The notes under the pieces were generated by a model. The model saw only the letters and a list, made by a program, of their open reading frames with translations, was not told the DNA's origin and searched no databases. From positions 15,774,077 to 15,838,076 of the forward strand of contig NC_092582.1 of NCBI RefSeq assembly GCF_037975245.1: 64,000 bases of DNA, written 5' to 3'. The position numbers and the translations under genes are program-made. The stretch is from Apostichopus japonicus. Lineage: Eukaryota; Echinodermata; Holothuroidea; Aspidochirotida; Stichopodidae. Below, piece by piece: positions 11,106-23,000 of the stretch. The stretch's first letter is position 1. Every line of letters begins with the position of its first letter.

Positions 11106-14084
11106 CATATTGCATTCATGTAGCTCACTTCCTGTTAAAAGTGGTGATTAAATTCTGTCTTTCGTGAAACGAGATGTCTATTTAGAAGATATATCGCCAA
11201 AATAATTCATTTTCTGTCATAAAATAAAGCAGTGATAAAAAAGACTTGTTGGTAACAAATATAAAAATTAGTCTGTTTTCTACTTATTTGCATTTTGTCA
11301 TGACTGATACAAATTACGTATTTTTGTCTTTGCATAAAAATGATTTGAAATTCATATAATTTCCATAACTTTGCATTTCAAAATGTTTTTTTTTTTAGAA
11401 TTTGTTCTGGGGTTCCACGATATTTCCTTGGTCCGAATTGACCTCCAACCGATACCGTCTCGGATGTCATGTTCAAGGACTGTGAGCTTGGTAGTCGGTG
11501 AAGATTGCTCTGGTGGACCAACCTAAGGTGGTCAAAGGGGGCTGCTTCCATGTCAGCCATAGCAACATTCCGCTGTTTGATGATGTTGATGTCCACAAGC
11601 GGATAACTGGGGCTGAAATGCCAGCCGACTTGATTTCAAAGTGCGTTCAGGAAGAAATATTTTGGTGTCCGTGTGATGTTCAAGTGAAGTCAGTTTTTTT
11701 TGGGGGGGGGGAGCACTGTCATATGCTGTGTTCAGAGCAAGAAGGCAATTTGGATTAGTTACACAATTGCTTCTATTGATCACTATTTACTTGTTGAATT
11801 TTATACTCACACAGCCTCTAAGTCATCTATAAATGCTTGCCAGTTTACAACACTCTGGAATCTTCAATAAACTTTATGAAGATAGTCCAGGGAAAAGAGG
11901 CTGATTGCTACAACAGGGTATTGTCTCCCTTATATTCCATGAATTATTTTTTTTAAATATTTTGACTTTCTTAGTGCCATACTGTTATTCGGTTTGTGTG
12001 TTGTATGTACTAGATAGCACTTATGTTTGTTATCTATATGTGAGGATGGACCTTTGTTTAAAAGCTTCTTGTATGTTTTACACTTGACTGTCCGAAAGGT
12101 ACGATTGGGTTGAAATTATGCACCTGAAATATATATCACAGATATTTAGTCGACATTTATCTGTACTGTAGAATGAAATGTCTTATTCTTGACCGATGTA
12201 TCACAAACCATATCATGACCCATAATCAGTAAATAGCGCCATAACCCCTAAGCAGGATTGATTCGGTGATTTAAACAATGCCAAAGTGCCATTATTTGGT
12301 ATCCATATGAGAGCCGACATTACTGCCCTTTACAAACGACCTTTCGTTTTGCTGCCCTAATGCTGTCTTTCAAACATTTTGTTTGAACTGCAAGTGAATA
12401 TAATTGACAAATATTTTTAAATTTCAAAATGAAAAGAGGGAATTACTTTGACAGATCTGGCTTCTATTAGTGGATTCCACACATTTGACACGAAAAACAT
12501 ATTTGACAGGACTGTATAACCACCTTGAGCCTGGAGAGGGTCGAGGAGAGGAGCTTGGGCCTACATTTATAAATGTAGAGAACAGAATTAAGTACTCACT
12601 GTTTTCTTGTATAAGTTTTGATAATAAATTAGGAAAATTTAGTCATTGTGTTTGCTTTATCTTTGACTTTGTATGCAACAGACAAATTTTATTCCTTTTT
12701 GGTTGTGATGATAATTGTAACTTATGTAGTGATGCAGGCTGATGAGTGTGGGTGTGCGTGCGGGTGTGCGTGCGGGTGTGTATGCACGATAACTCAACAT
12801 GGGAATGATGATTAATGCCATACTTGGTGGGTGGATGGTCCATAACGAGTTGATGAACCCTATTGATTTTGGTGCTCATATCATGAATATTAATGAAGTC
12901 ACAGGTTCAAACGTCAAATCTTCAAATTGCAATCACTTGGCAACCACAAGTTGGAGTTTCTTCAAATTTGGTATGGTAATATTGGTAGACCAGCTTTGCA
13001 TTCTGATGTGTCTTGCAATTGATATCATGCATATTCAAAAGGAGGCGGGACTGAGTGTTATTTTTGTAAAAGAAGTTTTTATGCCAGATAACTCAACAAC
13101 TGAGGGACTGATTGCTCAATACCATACTTGGTGGGTGGGTGGTCCATAATGATTTTAAAGACGATATTGAGTTTGGTACTCATATCATGAATATTAATAT
13201 TTATATATGAATATCATTTAAAAAAAACTTGGTATTAAAATAACTGTATTTCGTCTGTTTCCTATTTCTTTTATTGCAAAGTGCACATAGCTCTCTATCT
13301 GTGTTGACAGGATATTGAATTTGTATATATTTTTACAAGAAAAAGAAAAATTGAGATGCAAAATTATCAGTTACATTCAATTATTTCGTTGCATGAAGTA
13401 CTCGAGGACAATCTGTACAAGAGAAAAAATACAGAACCATTTTGAGATTTAAAATCCAACATGAAAAATATATTATATTATATTGGATTTTTTTAAATTG
13501 CTAAGACCTAACTAAACATAAGTAGTTACATGATCAATAAAACTTACCAAAGCTAACTTCAAGCAATAAAATTGGGACATATCATTCTGATTATTCTTAA
13601 ATTTTAATTTCTTTTATCAAGCTAGTTTAAAGAAAAACACATGTACAATACCGTTGGAACTATTCACAGACTCATGGTCCAATTTTGTGTGTTGGGAGAT
13701 TAGATGAAGTATGGAAATCTGCTTTGAAACTTTTTAAAGTTCTGAAATAGAAATTGGAGGGATACGAAGGGGTGGGGGAAGGGTTTCCCTTAACTCCCTT
13801 TCACTCCTCACGTCCATGGAAGCATCAATGTATTATATTTCAGTCAATACAGTGATATACTAGAGGATATGCAATAAGTTAAGTCATATTGACCTGACTA
13901 ACTTCAACTTGAACAGAATTAAAAAATGTGTTTCATACCTACAAGGATGAAACGATGGAATACCCTTTTAAAATATGTCTAATCAAGTGCAGGGTATTTT
14001 TAACTCAGTTGTACATACTCACTTAAAGGTCATCAATATTGGCCACAAATTTGCTCCTTTATAGGCGAAGATTTTTCGTAAGTA
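11106..14084. other. Intergenic stretch with repeats, no supported gene
   Basis: Overlapping 70-86-codon frames on both strands at 11378-11783 are not recognisable proteins. They sit beside a T-run/G-run segment. An internal repeat lies at 12780-13190. The rest is AT-rich without coding signal. Confidence 0.45.
12780..13190. repeat. Two-copy dispersed repeat
   Basis: Two units, about 12785-12900 and 13085-13195, share ATACTTGGTGGGTGG, GGTCCATAA and CTCATATCATGAATATTAAT. The GATAACTCAACA start links it to the families at 5290 and 7620. A (GTGTGCGTGCGG)n stretch precedes it. Confidence 0.7.
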
Positions 14085-14092
14085 CCATTTAC

Positions 14093-14680
14093 CAGTGGCG
14101 TAGGAAGGTACTTTTTAGTGTGGGGGGGGGGCTGAAGACTGACGGCCAGCCTGGGGGAGGGGGTTACCCCCTCCCCTTTGGAATTTTTTGCATTTCCAGG
14201 TGGCCTCAGATGCAATTTGGTGCAATTTGGTGGATTTGGACTTTCCGTTAGTTTCCTATTGCTGTCACTGCACCTGGGCCCTGTAGCTCCTTGCTATGCC
14301 ACTGTGTTATAAAGGGGCAGTAGTTCATTATTTTTTTTAGAGCTCTTTGTTTCCTTTCTTTTATAAAGTGATGTACCACCTCCTGGGGGAGGGGGTGTCC
14401 CCCTGGATTTTTTTTGCATTTCCAGGTGGCCTCAGATGCAATTTGGTGCAATATAGCACACTTCAACACCCACTCCCATTTTGTAAACTTAATTTTGTAT
14501 TTCCACCTGGCCTTAGATGCAATTTGGTGTTCCAAATGAGATTTTTTTCTCATTTGAAAATGGAAAAGGGTTTTCTGGCTTGCGGAGCGGGGGGGGGGGG
14601 GGCGGAATGATACTTCCGCCCTCCACATTTTTCACTGGGGGGGGCTGGCGCCCCCAGCCCCCCCGGTTCCCACGCACTTG
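14093..14680. mobile_element. Non-autonomous hAT element (588 bp, perfect 8-bp TSD)
   Basis: The flanks are CCATTTAC at 14085-14092 and CCATTTAC at 14681-14688, an exact 8-bp target duplication. Ends are CAGTGGCGTAGGAAGG on the left and, inverted, CAAGTGCGTGGGAACC on the right. The interior repeats TTGCATTTCCAGGTGGCCTC plus AGATGCAATTTGGTG about three times and carries long G and C tracts. Frames through it are by-products of these repeats. There is no transposase, so any movement would have depended on an enzyme supplied elsewhere. Confidence 0.9.
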
Positions 14681-14688
14681 CCATTTAC

Positions 14689-15664
14689 TATGTGGGTCGC
14701 TTTCGTTTGGTCTGTGACATCTACAACAAGCAAATGGTGCATTTATAATTATCTCAAATTCATGTTATAATTTGAATAAAAATTTTAACATAAAGTAAAT
14801 TAAGCGTTACTTCATTGTTAAATGTTCAGCTCCAGTGTAAACTTTTTCCTGTGTAGTTGCGTGGAATGTTAACAGGGAGAAGAAAACCGGGGGGAGGGGT
14901 GGGTCTATTCCCCATGAATACCGTGGTCGAGATAGGAGGTTGGAAATTTAAACTTTTTCTCTCCAAATTGTAATTTTTCTCCAAATTTCAACTATTTTCT
15001 CACATTGCAGTCTTCTTTTATGGTAAATCAACTTGTTATATCGAAATTTCAACATTTTTCTAAAATTTTGACCTTTTTCAACTATTCACTTAAATGATGG
15101 AGAAATTACTGTGAATCTATTAACATATTATCACTTTGTATTTTGTTCTAAAAAATGTCGGGAGAAAAAGTAATAAATATAAACTATTAATTTAAAATTC
15201 TGCATTTACTACTTTGTCGAATTACTATTTAGTATTATATCTGAATAATTCGAATATTTTATATCACAATTTCCGCTATATTTGCGAAATTAGGACCGTG
15301 GTATATCTTTATATCGGAATTTGATCATACCCCCCCCCCCCGAGCTCCCTACTTCATCGTAAAACGTCAACTTTTCAGCTGACATGTTGTTTCTGAAATT
15401 TCGGCTGCCGCGAAATATGGACGGTTTATGTTGAAATTTGGACTTTATTTGTTGGAATATGGAGATATTTTGTCTCGAAACGTCGACTGTTAATTTGAAA
15501 TATTCATGTTCATTTCAACTATTTGTTTGCATGATAAAAGACTTATTCGTATGCAATGAAGATACAGCTAAGGTACCTGGATTATACGCAAACTACATAC
15601 ACAAAACCGTGTTTTATATTGTAATTTGGAAGTGGATCTTTGGAAATGCTTATTTAGAAATTCT
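14689..15664. other. Intergenic stretch, nothing supported
   Basis: AT-rich sequence with loosely repeated ATTTCAACTTTTTCT-like words at 14940-15090 and a C-run at about 15331. A 91-codon frame at 15438 has no recognisable features. Confidence 0.5.
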
Positions 15665-16560
15665 AAATAATATTAAAGTTTGCACTAATACAGAAATAAT
15701 TTGTAAGTGTTAAAATCATGAACACCTCCGTGGTTTTCCCAGTCAATTATAAATAGATTACCTCTTGTCCGTCCGTACGGTATATGTAATATCGAAATCA
15801 TCTGTGTCCACATCTGAACGTTTGAAATCTAAATGGGGTAAAAATTGGGTTTTTAGTCGAGGGGTTTTCATGATTTTCACCACATGTTGTGTATTGCAAT
15901 CTTTTAAATTTGTGCAAGGTTAGTTTATCAAAATGTTATTTTGCTATTTATAACGAAGTTTATTTCGTTATGTTAAAGTTTGCCAGAAACCGAAATAATT
16001 TGTGTGTGTTTAAATCATGAACACCTCCACGGTTTTCCCAGTCAAATAAATACATTACTCCTTGTTTATATATGGTATATGTAATAACTTAATCATCTGT
16101 GTCCACATCAGAACGTTTGAAATCTAAATGGTGTAAAGATTGGATTTTTAGTCCAGGGGGTTTTCGTGATTTTCACCACATGTTGTGTTTTGCAATCTTT
16201 AAAATTTGTGCAAGCTTAGTTTATCAAAGTATATGGTTGTTTAACTGTTTTGATGGTTGTTAACATCAAGACTTTAGCTCGTTAAGTCTACTTGATATAC
16301 TCAGATCTAAATTTACTTTAAAGTATAATCCTTCGTTCCTGCATATTTTCAGAAAATGCAAAGTCTATGGCAATAGATGACATATATATATTTATAGATA
16401 TATGTCACATCAGATCTTATGAAATCTAAATGGGGTAAGATTGGGATTTTAGTGGAGTGGTTTTCATGATTTTCACCACATGTTGTGTATTGCAATCTTT
16501 TAAATTTGTGCAAGGTTAGTGTATCGAAGTAATATGGTCATTTAACTGTTTTTTTGTTTT
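15665..16560. repeat. ~300-bp tandem repeat, three copies (last partial)
   Basis: The shared string AAATCATGAACACCTCC, then GGTTTTCCCAGTCAA, then ATCATCTGTGTCCACATC and TTTTCACCACATGTTGTGT recurs at about 15710 and 16012. A shorter third copy lies at 16400-16530. Copies differ by about 5-10%. Confidence 0.85.
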
Positions 16561-16599
16561 GTTAACATAGTCGTCAAGTGCTTTCTTGGTTCCAAGTTG

Positions 16600-16772
16600 G
16601 TTCCTTTATGTGTATATGTGTATATGTATGTATATGTATATATATATATATATATCTATGTATATATATATATATATCTATGTTTATGTACGTATTTATG
16701 TATGTATATATGCATATAAGTAGATATGTATATCTATATATGTAAAAATGTAGGCGTGTGTGTGTATGTATA

Positions 16773-16824
<52 letters not shown>

Positions 16825-16851
16825 GATATATATATATATATAGATAGATAG

Positions 16852-16885
<34 letters not shown>

Positions 16886-16995
16886 TTAGATATATGTATT
16901 TAGATATATATGTATTTAGATACATATATTTAGATAGATATATATTTAGATATATATGTGTATATTTATATATATATTTATATATGTATTTAGAT
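16600..16995. repeat. TA/TATG/TAGA microsatellite
   Basis: Nearly 400 bases of (TA)n, TATG and TTAGATATA words directly abut the Penelope-like element. Tyr/Ile-rich frames on both strands are artefacts of it. Confidence 0.95.
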
Positions 16996-16996
16996 A

Positions 16997-18470
16997 TTGC
17001 CGACGAAAATGGCAATAACACCACGCAACAAACCAACGACTTGCATTCCAATTTTAAGCCAAAAAGCTTGTGGAGATATCTTCATGATATGGACCCATGG
17101 CGAGGCAAATCTAAATTCTCTTAATTGATGACATAAACTTGTTTCATCACACAATCAAATTTACTGCAGATTTTTTCTGGACATGACGTTCACTTCCTGG
17201 ACACCACTGTGACCCTACAAAATGGTTCACTCAAAACAGACTTGTTCAATAAACCCACGAACAAGCACAACTGCATTTTACCAAGCAGTTGCCATCCACG
17301 TCACCGATACCAGAAATATTCCGTACAGTCAAGCGTTGCGCATTCGACGCATTTTCTCCTCTGAAGTCGATTTTGATTCCCGCACTAAAGAACTGTCACA
17401 ACACCTCCTAAACAGACAGTATTTTGTGTACTATTGAAAATGCCATCAAAAAGACCAAAAGCAAACCCCGTAACCGGAACATCGACGTACAAAACTCGTC
17501 AAACCAGTTCCAAAAGGGTACCAATGGTCGTTGAATTCCACTCTGGTCTCCCACCACTGACTAATATCATTCAGAAGAATTGTCACCTACTTCAAAGCAC
17601 CGAACGCCTGAAATCGTTTTTCTCAGAACTACCTGTCATCGCATTTAAAAGACCCAGTAACCTACCGCATATTTTAGGGCATTCCATTGGGGGGAAACAA
17701 AGCAGAAACTACCGTATCATCGCCCTGTACACAAATTTGCGAAACGTGCTTACTTGTCGATTCGACTGGGTCCTTTCAGAGGAACCAAACGAAACGCACG
17801 TTCCAAATTCGGCATAAAATAAACTGCCTATCCAAAAATGTAATTCATCTCATCTACTGCAATATTTGCAACTTACAATTACGTTTGAGAGTCAAAAAAC
17901 ACTCAAAGAACGAGAATGACACCACATAGATTGGCATTCAAAACAAAAAAAAGATCAACCAACCTGTTGCAAATCAATTCAATCTCCCAAATCATTCAAT
18001 TGAGAATTTGCGTGTTATTGCCAATGAACAAAACGATTCTTGGACAGATAAATCTAGAAAAGGGAAAGAAAATTTCTGGGAACTAAACCTAATGACCACG
18101 GCACCCTTCGGTTTAAACATCAGAAACGATTTGCCGTCCCAGATAAACCAAAACAATTCCTTTGGAAATTACGACGGAATCGGATTAATACAATCCGACA
18201 CGGATTAAAGAAATCCGATTTTCCAAAACTTCTGCTAGATCCAGCAGAAATCAGTAAGTCACTTTGACTTTTCAAACATGCCGACACTCTTTTCTATAAA
18301 ATAGTTTCAATTCCGGCTATTCCTTGTCACTTTCGGTGATCATGCACTGAAAGAAGAGCTAGTTTTGCTCGAAAGCTCTGCAAAAACCAAAAATTGGCTG
18401 TTTTACCTCCAATCACTCACCTAGTTTAATTATTGTATCTCACTCGAGATCCAGCCTTTCTCTAAATGCA
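16997..18470 (+). mobile_element. Decayed Penelope-like element (RT plus GIY-YIG remnants)
   Basis: Fragments in shifting frames line up in the order expected of a Penelope-like element. At about 17070-17105 is GDIFMIWTHGEANL, where an RT palm motif with a two-aspartate DDIF core is expected but one D is now G. At about 17195-17260 are FLDTTVTLQNGSLKTDLFN and KPT. At 17322-17420 are IPYSQALRIRRIFSSEVDFD and LSQHLLNRQY. At 17515-17660 are RVPMVVEFHSGLPPLTNII and LPVIAFKRPSNLPHIL. At about 17720-17880 is a cysteine-rich part followed by NVIHLIYCNICNLQ, the start of a GIY-YIG nuclease. At 18010-18145 is a C-terminal piece ending APFGLNIRNDL. Several frameshifts and stops separate the pieces, so it is dead. 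The 3' tail holds a short hairpin (GAGCT...GCTC) followed by GAAAGCTCTGCAAAAACC. Confidence 0.85.
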
Positions 18471-18499
18471 GCATAGTTGTTTAACAGTTTTTTTCCCCG

Positions 18500-18769
18500 T
18501 TTTTCCTATATATATATATTTAAATATGTATGTGTGCGTGCGTGTGTGTATGGCATGTATCAAAAATTGTATATACAACTGTATATAAAATTATTTTCAT
18601 TTCATTAAACAGAGTATGTTCAAAGTATCTGTTGGATTTTCCAACTCACTACAATTTATATATAAATATAGGCCCATGTGACTGTGGAGGGGGGGGGGGG
18701 GGCTTTTATACAATTATATATTCAAATGTATATAGAATTATTTATGTGATATCACTACAATTTCAATGT

Positions 18770-18824
<55 letters not shown>

Positions 18825-18975
18825 TTTGCTTTTGTCGTTTATTTCCATTTCATTTAACAGCTGAGGCTGTTCAAAGTATCTCTTAAGTACTACGATTATA
18901 TATATCTACTACGATTTCTTTTATAATACGATTATATATATCTACTATGATTTCTTTTCTACTATATCTACTACG
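18500..18975. repeat. AT microsatellites with a G-run
   Basis: Contains TATATA blocks at 18510 and 18774-18822, a GTGTGCGTGCGTGTGT stretch, a 14-G run at about 18689 and a duplicated ATATATCTACTACGATTTCT. No gene is supported. Confidence 0.85.
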
Positions 18976-19044
18976 AGTTCTAGCGTCATACTTTTATTGT
19001 GTTACATTTTGTAGTTTTCATTCGACTGCCAAGTATTGCTGACG

Positions 19045-19716
19045 AAGGTCCCAGGGGGACCGCAGGTTCCAATATATTTTCTAAAACATTACACCTTATT
19101 TGTCAATTACGAATCATATCTTATATTCTCTAAAAGGCTTCCAGTGTTTATTTACTACTACAGGGACGTTTTCCAACTTGGTAAATCTAAAAGTTCCCAA
19201 CATGACCAATATGGTGGCATTATTTCAGTGTCAACAATGTTAACGTAAATGTGCGTATTGTCTTCGGCAGCCCAGATTACGAACTCTTGTTGAATGCTAC
19301 ATTTTGAGTCATTGTCATCTTCCATGGCTGAAAGTGTTGTCGAAAAAAAATTTCAGTTGGCTCAGTGAGCCCTCTATCGATTAAAGTATGTCCCAGGGGG
19401 ACCGAAATTCCAATATATTTTCTAAAACATTACACCTTATTTGTCAATTACGAATCATATCTTATATTCTCTAAAAGGCTCCAGTGTTTATTTACTACTA
19501 CATGGACGTTTTCCAACTTGGTAAATCTAAAAGTTCCCAACATGACCAATATGGTGGCATTATTTCAGTGTCAACAATGTTAACGTAAATGTGCGTATTG
19601 TCTTCGGCAGCCCAGATTACGAACTCTTGTTGAATGCTACTTTTGGAGTCATTTTCATCTTCCATGGCTGAAAGTGTTGTCGAAAAAAATTTCAGTTGGC
19701 TCAGTGAGCCCTCTAT
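19045..19716. repeat. Direct tandem duplication, ~341-bp unit
   Basis: Copy 1 (19049-19380) and copy 2 (19391-19716) are nearly identical from TCCCAGGGGGACCG to TCAGTGAGCCCTCTAT. They differ by a handful of substitutions and one A-run length change. A third, short CCCTGGGGACCG lies at 19737. The unit carries the same minus-strand open frame in both copies. Confidence 0.95.
19158..19325 (-). CDS. Hypothetical 55-residue ORF, copy 1
   Basis: The minus-strand frame starts MEDDNDSKCSIQQEF and ends LLDLPSWKTSL. It is acidic and Trp-rich (four W), and I recognise no family. The frame is intact in both halves of the duplication. The stop is followed on the minus strand by TAGTAAATAAACACTGG, which includes AATAAA. 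It could be a short real gene or exon, or chance openness. Confidence 0.25.
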   Translation of the reverse strand: MEDDNDSKCSIQQEFVIWAAEDNTHIYVNIVDTEIMPPYWSCWELLDLPSWKTSL

Positions 19717-19779
19717 ATTTCGGATTTGAACATCGACCCTGGGGACCGTTGTCGGTGATTTTTTAATGGCGCCATGCAC
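19498..19779 (-). CDS. Hypothetical 93-residue ORF, copy 2
   Basis: The last 55 residues (from the ATG at 19665) match copy 1 with three conservative changes (D/E, C/S, L/M) and one silent change. This copy has an upstream extension beginning MHGAIKKSPTTVPRVDVQI that copy 1 cannot share because of an extra T in its T-run. AATAAA follows the stop by a few bases. It lies head-to-head with MGST1, about 150 bases from its start codon. Function is unknown. Confidence 0.3.
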   Translation of the reverse strand: MHGAIKKSPTTVPRVDVQIRNIEGSLSQLKFFSTTLSAMEDENDSKSSIQQEFVIWAAEDNTHIYVNIVDTEIMPPYWSCWELLDLPSWKTSM

Positions 19780-19928
19780 GAATGATAATTGACGTGTTAC
19801 TGTATCTTATATCACATGCCTACTCAAAGCAGCTGATGCATTTACATACTAGTTTCTGTTACACCCTTGACCCAGGCACCTAGTATAGTAGTAGTACAGA
19901 GTTGAAAACAGCGAAAACTTAAGTAAAA

Positions 19929-20057
19929 ATGGCAGAGTCGAGCCTTTATTCCCTCGATAATGAGGTTTTCCGAGTGTATCTGACTTATGCGGTCGTTCTT
20001 GTCTTAAAGATGTTTTTTATAGCTTTTTATACTTCCTTCGTACGAATAACGAAGAAG
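19929..20057 (+). CDS. MGST1: MGST1 coding exon 1
   Basis: 43 codons from MAESSLYSLDNEVF to RITKK, encoding the first membrane helix. It ends in AAG/GTGAGT, phase 0. Confidence 0.93.
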
Positions 20058-23000
20058 GTGAGTAAACCCATTTCCCCACTTCAGTGTAGGTCTAGGCTAG
20101 GCCTAGACCTGGATCTATTAATAAAGCCAGAGGTTTTACTAACAACAGCTTACCGTAGCTTAGACATAGGTCCTAATCCTAGGCTTAGACTACTGTACAT
20201 GCTGCATAATAATATGAGCATTGCTGCATAATTGTATGAGTTCAGCATTTACTTGTTTAGAATAAAGATGTCAAGTTTGTTTTGTACATTTTGTTTCTTT
20301 CTTATTTTGTTCTGTTATTTTCTTTCTTTTTTTAGGGTTACTAGCTTTGATAAACATTTTATGTTTTTCTAGTATCCTGTACAGTATATACCATTACTGC
20401 ACTGTTTTGTATGTCTATGTATATGCGAAATATATGACCTGAACTGAACTGTATAAATATAAGCTAGTGTTCAAACGATTAACCTAATCGGAATCGGTAC
20501 GATTATTGCATAAACGGAACATAATCGGAATCGGTAAAAATTAGGTGGAATACCAGTTATGTCATACCGATTATTCAAAAACATATGGAAGGTGAAAATA
20601 TCATTATTCAAAAACATATGGAAGTTGAAAATATCAACTGATGTATTAGGTTTGTTCTTTTACTATGAAATATTAAAATAAAGACACCCTCTATACGTCT
20701 TTCACAATGTAATTTCATCAAATTAGGCTGCCAGGGTCGCCAATTTTGCTTCCCTCGTGGTTAGTGACTTCATATTTCTCGGCACAGTAAGCATGGCAGC
20801 AATACCAATTTCGCAAATTAGGAATTGCAGTTGCAGCGCGAATCCCGCAAACAGTTCTCACATCCCGCATCAAATTTGAAGCAGTGCGGGAGGGTCGCGC
20901 ACAATCACCGGGAATTTCCCGCAGAGTGACTGGCAAATTACGGCCTTCACGAATCAATTTCAGTACCAGCGACAATAACCTAAAATCCCCACAAATCTCC
21001 GACCACATGGTAGCCTTACTTCACACTAAGTCAACTGCATGGAAATCTAACCTTGCCATCTGTTTATTCGCTCTAGTTGTGTCGCAAATAAAAAATAAAA
21101 ATATCCATGTAAACTGCAATCTTCGACCACATGTTAGCCTAACAACCACACTAAGTCAATGGGAAATGTAGCCTAACCATTGGTTTGCAAAAAAAAAAAA
21201 ATGCATAGCTTAGTTTACAACTTTCAATTTGCTGGAAATCGGCATTTGTTTGGAAGGTATGTGCTATGTCTTATAGAGGGAATGTTATATTTTATATTGG
21301 AGTAGTTTGTAGTTGTTATTATTTGTTTACATCAATCTGGAAACATTTTACAGTAATTTTAAACAAGTTCGATGGTACAATTTGCTTTTCAGTTTGATTG
21401 GCCTAAGCTTACATTTTCTAATTGAACCTGAATGGAGTTAAATAGGTAACGAATAGGTATGTTTAACTTCAAGTTCGTAACATTTCTATTTGTTCATAAA
21501 TTGTATAATACTGAAAATAAGTACAAAATAATGTCGGAATGAAGGCAATTAATTAAAATTTACACTTTGGTAAAGATTGAAGATGGATGGTCTGTCTGAG
21601 ATACTTTTTGAGATGGATATTTTGAGTAACTATTCTTAGCCCATTTCAAGCCATTAACAGGTGACATTCACGTCGAGGTGTCTAGGCCATTCGCTTAGCA
21701 CAGTGCTGACTGGGTAGGATGTCATATTTTCGTATTTTGGAAATTTTAAAAAAAACTTTTTTTTTCTTTCCGAGAAACTCCAGAGGTAATTTGGTACATA
21801 CAAAAGGATACCTAAGAGCCTTGTATTACAACGAAGCAAAAGGAAACAGAGGAAAATCACAACAATAATTGTTTCTATCACAAACTTTATTGCCGATTTC
21901 GTATAAACGGGATATTTTCTCATTTTCAAATAATCAGAATCGGTACGATTATGAAAAAAATAATCGGTATTTTCTGTTATGCATAATCGTTTGAACACTA
22001 ATATAAGCCCATTCTCATGTGTTTAGTTTTGCGTGTTTGTTTGGTTAATTAAGTGAGCTAAACCAGTGGATACGTCAGCTACAAAATGCAGACAGTACTG
22101 AATTGTGATACCTTGTTATCTTTAGCTGGACCTGAGATGTCCATCGCTGTATTGTTTTGTACACTGTGCTGTGGGTATTGACCCCAGCTGTATGTACTGA
22201 CTGTACACTAGTGTCTAATTACCGAAGGTAGCAAGCTGTGTGCGTATTTTCTGGGATCGATGGTGACGGATGGTGGTGTCTAACACTTCTGTTACACCTC
22301 ATTCGAAACTAGGACAGATTACCGGCATTAAACATTTCTTTTTGCACGAGCAGGGTTTTCGTTAGTAGCCGGGACCCGGGTCAAATGACCCGCTTACTGC
22401 ACGTACATGACCCGGCTACTTTGCGACGCTCGGTAAAAAAAAAAAAAAAAAAATCGAGAGGAATAAATACCTACAACCAGGTCAGGTGTGATTGAAACTG
22501 TCACAGCAGTTAACTGTTGGTAAAAACTACAAGAAGTTGAACATTAGTAGTATGGCCGAGGGGTGGGTGAGAGTAGAGGCGAAGGCGAAGGCGAAGGGCT
22601 TCTCTTGACATACAAATTGTTGCTCAACAGAGATAAAAGCTGAATAAAAAACAGAAGGTTCTATCACAGACCTAGTTGGGTATTTTTTGGCAGTAAAATC
22701 CTACTCACTTTGTAGGTACCATAGACCTATTATCATTTTGTTATGATCGCACTTCATTTAATGCAGCAAGTGCGTCACACCCTTGCTAAGTTCGGTTCAG
22801 TGGCATAGCTACCTCCCTAGGCTCCATGACCCAAGTGTTAATAAAAAAATTCAGGAGAAAAAAAGAAAAATAGGACAGAAGAAAGGGGTGATTTGGAGGG
22901 GGCAATATCATTGACCAAACAACTGTATATTGCACCATTTTGCATCTAGAGACTTTTTAAATTGCAATTTTCCGGCCTTAGACCCCTCCCCCATGCCCGT

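Noticed and set aside
20718-21171. Open frames inside the 1.5-kb hAT element as a transposase
   Set aside because: Short, and without the hAT dimerisation (C-terminal) region or BED-finger pattern; the frames overlap each other on both strands.
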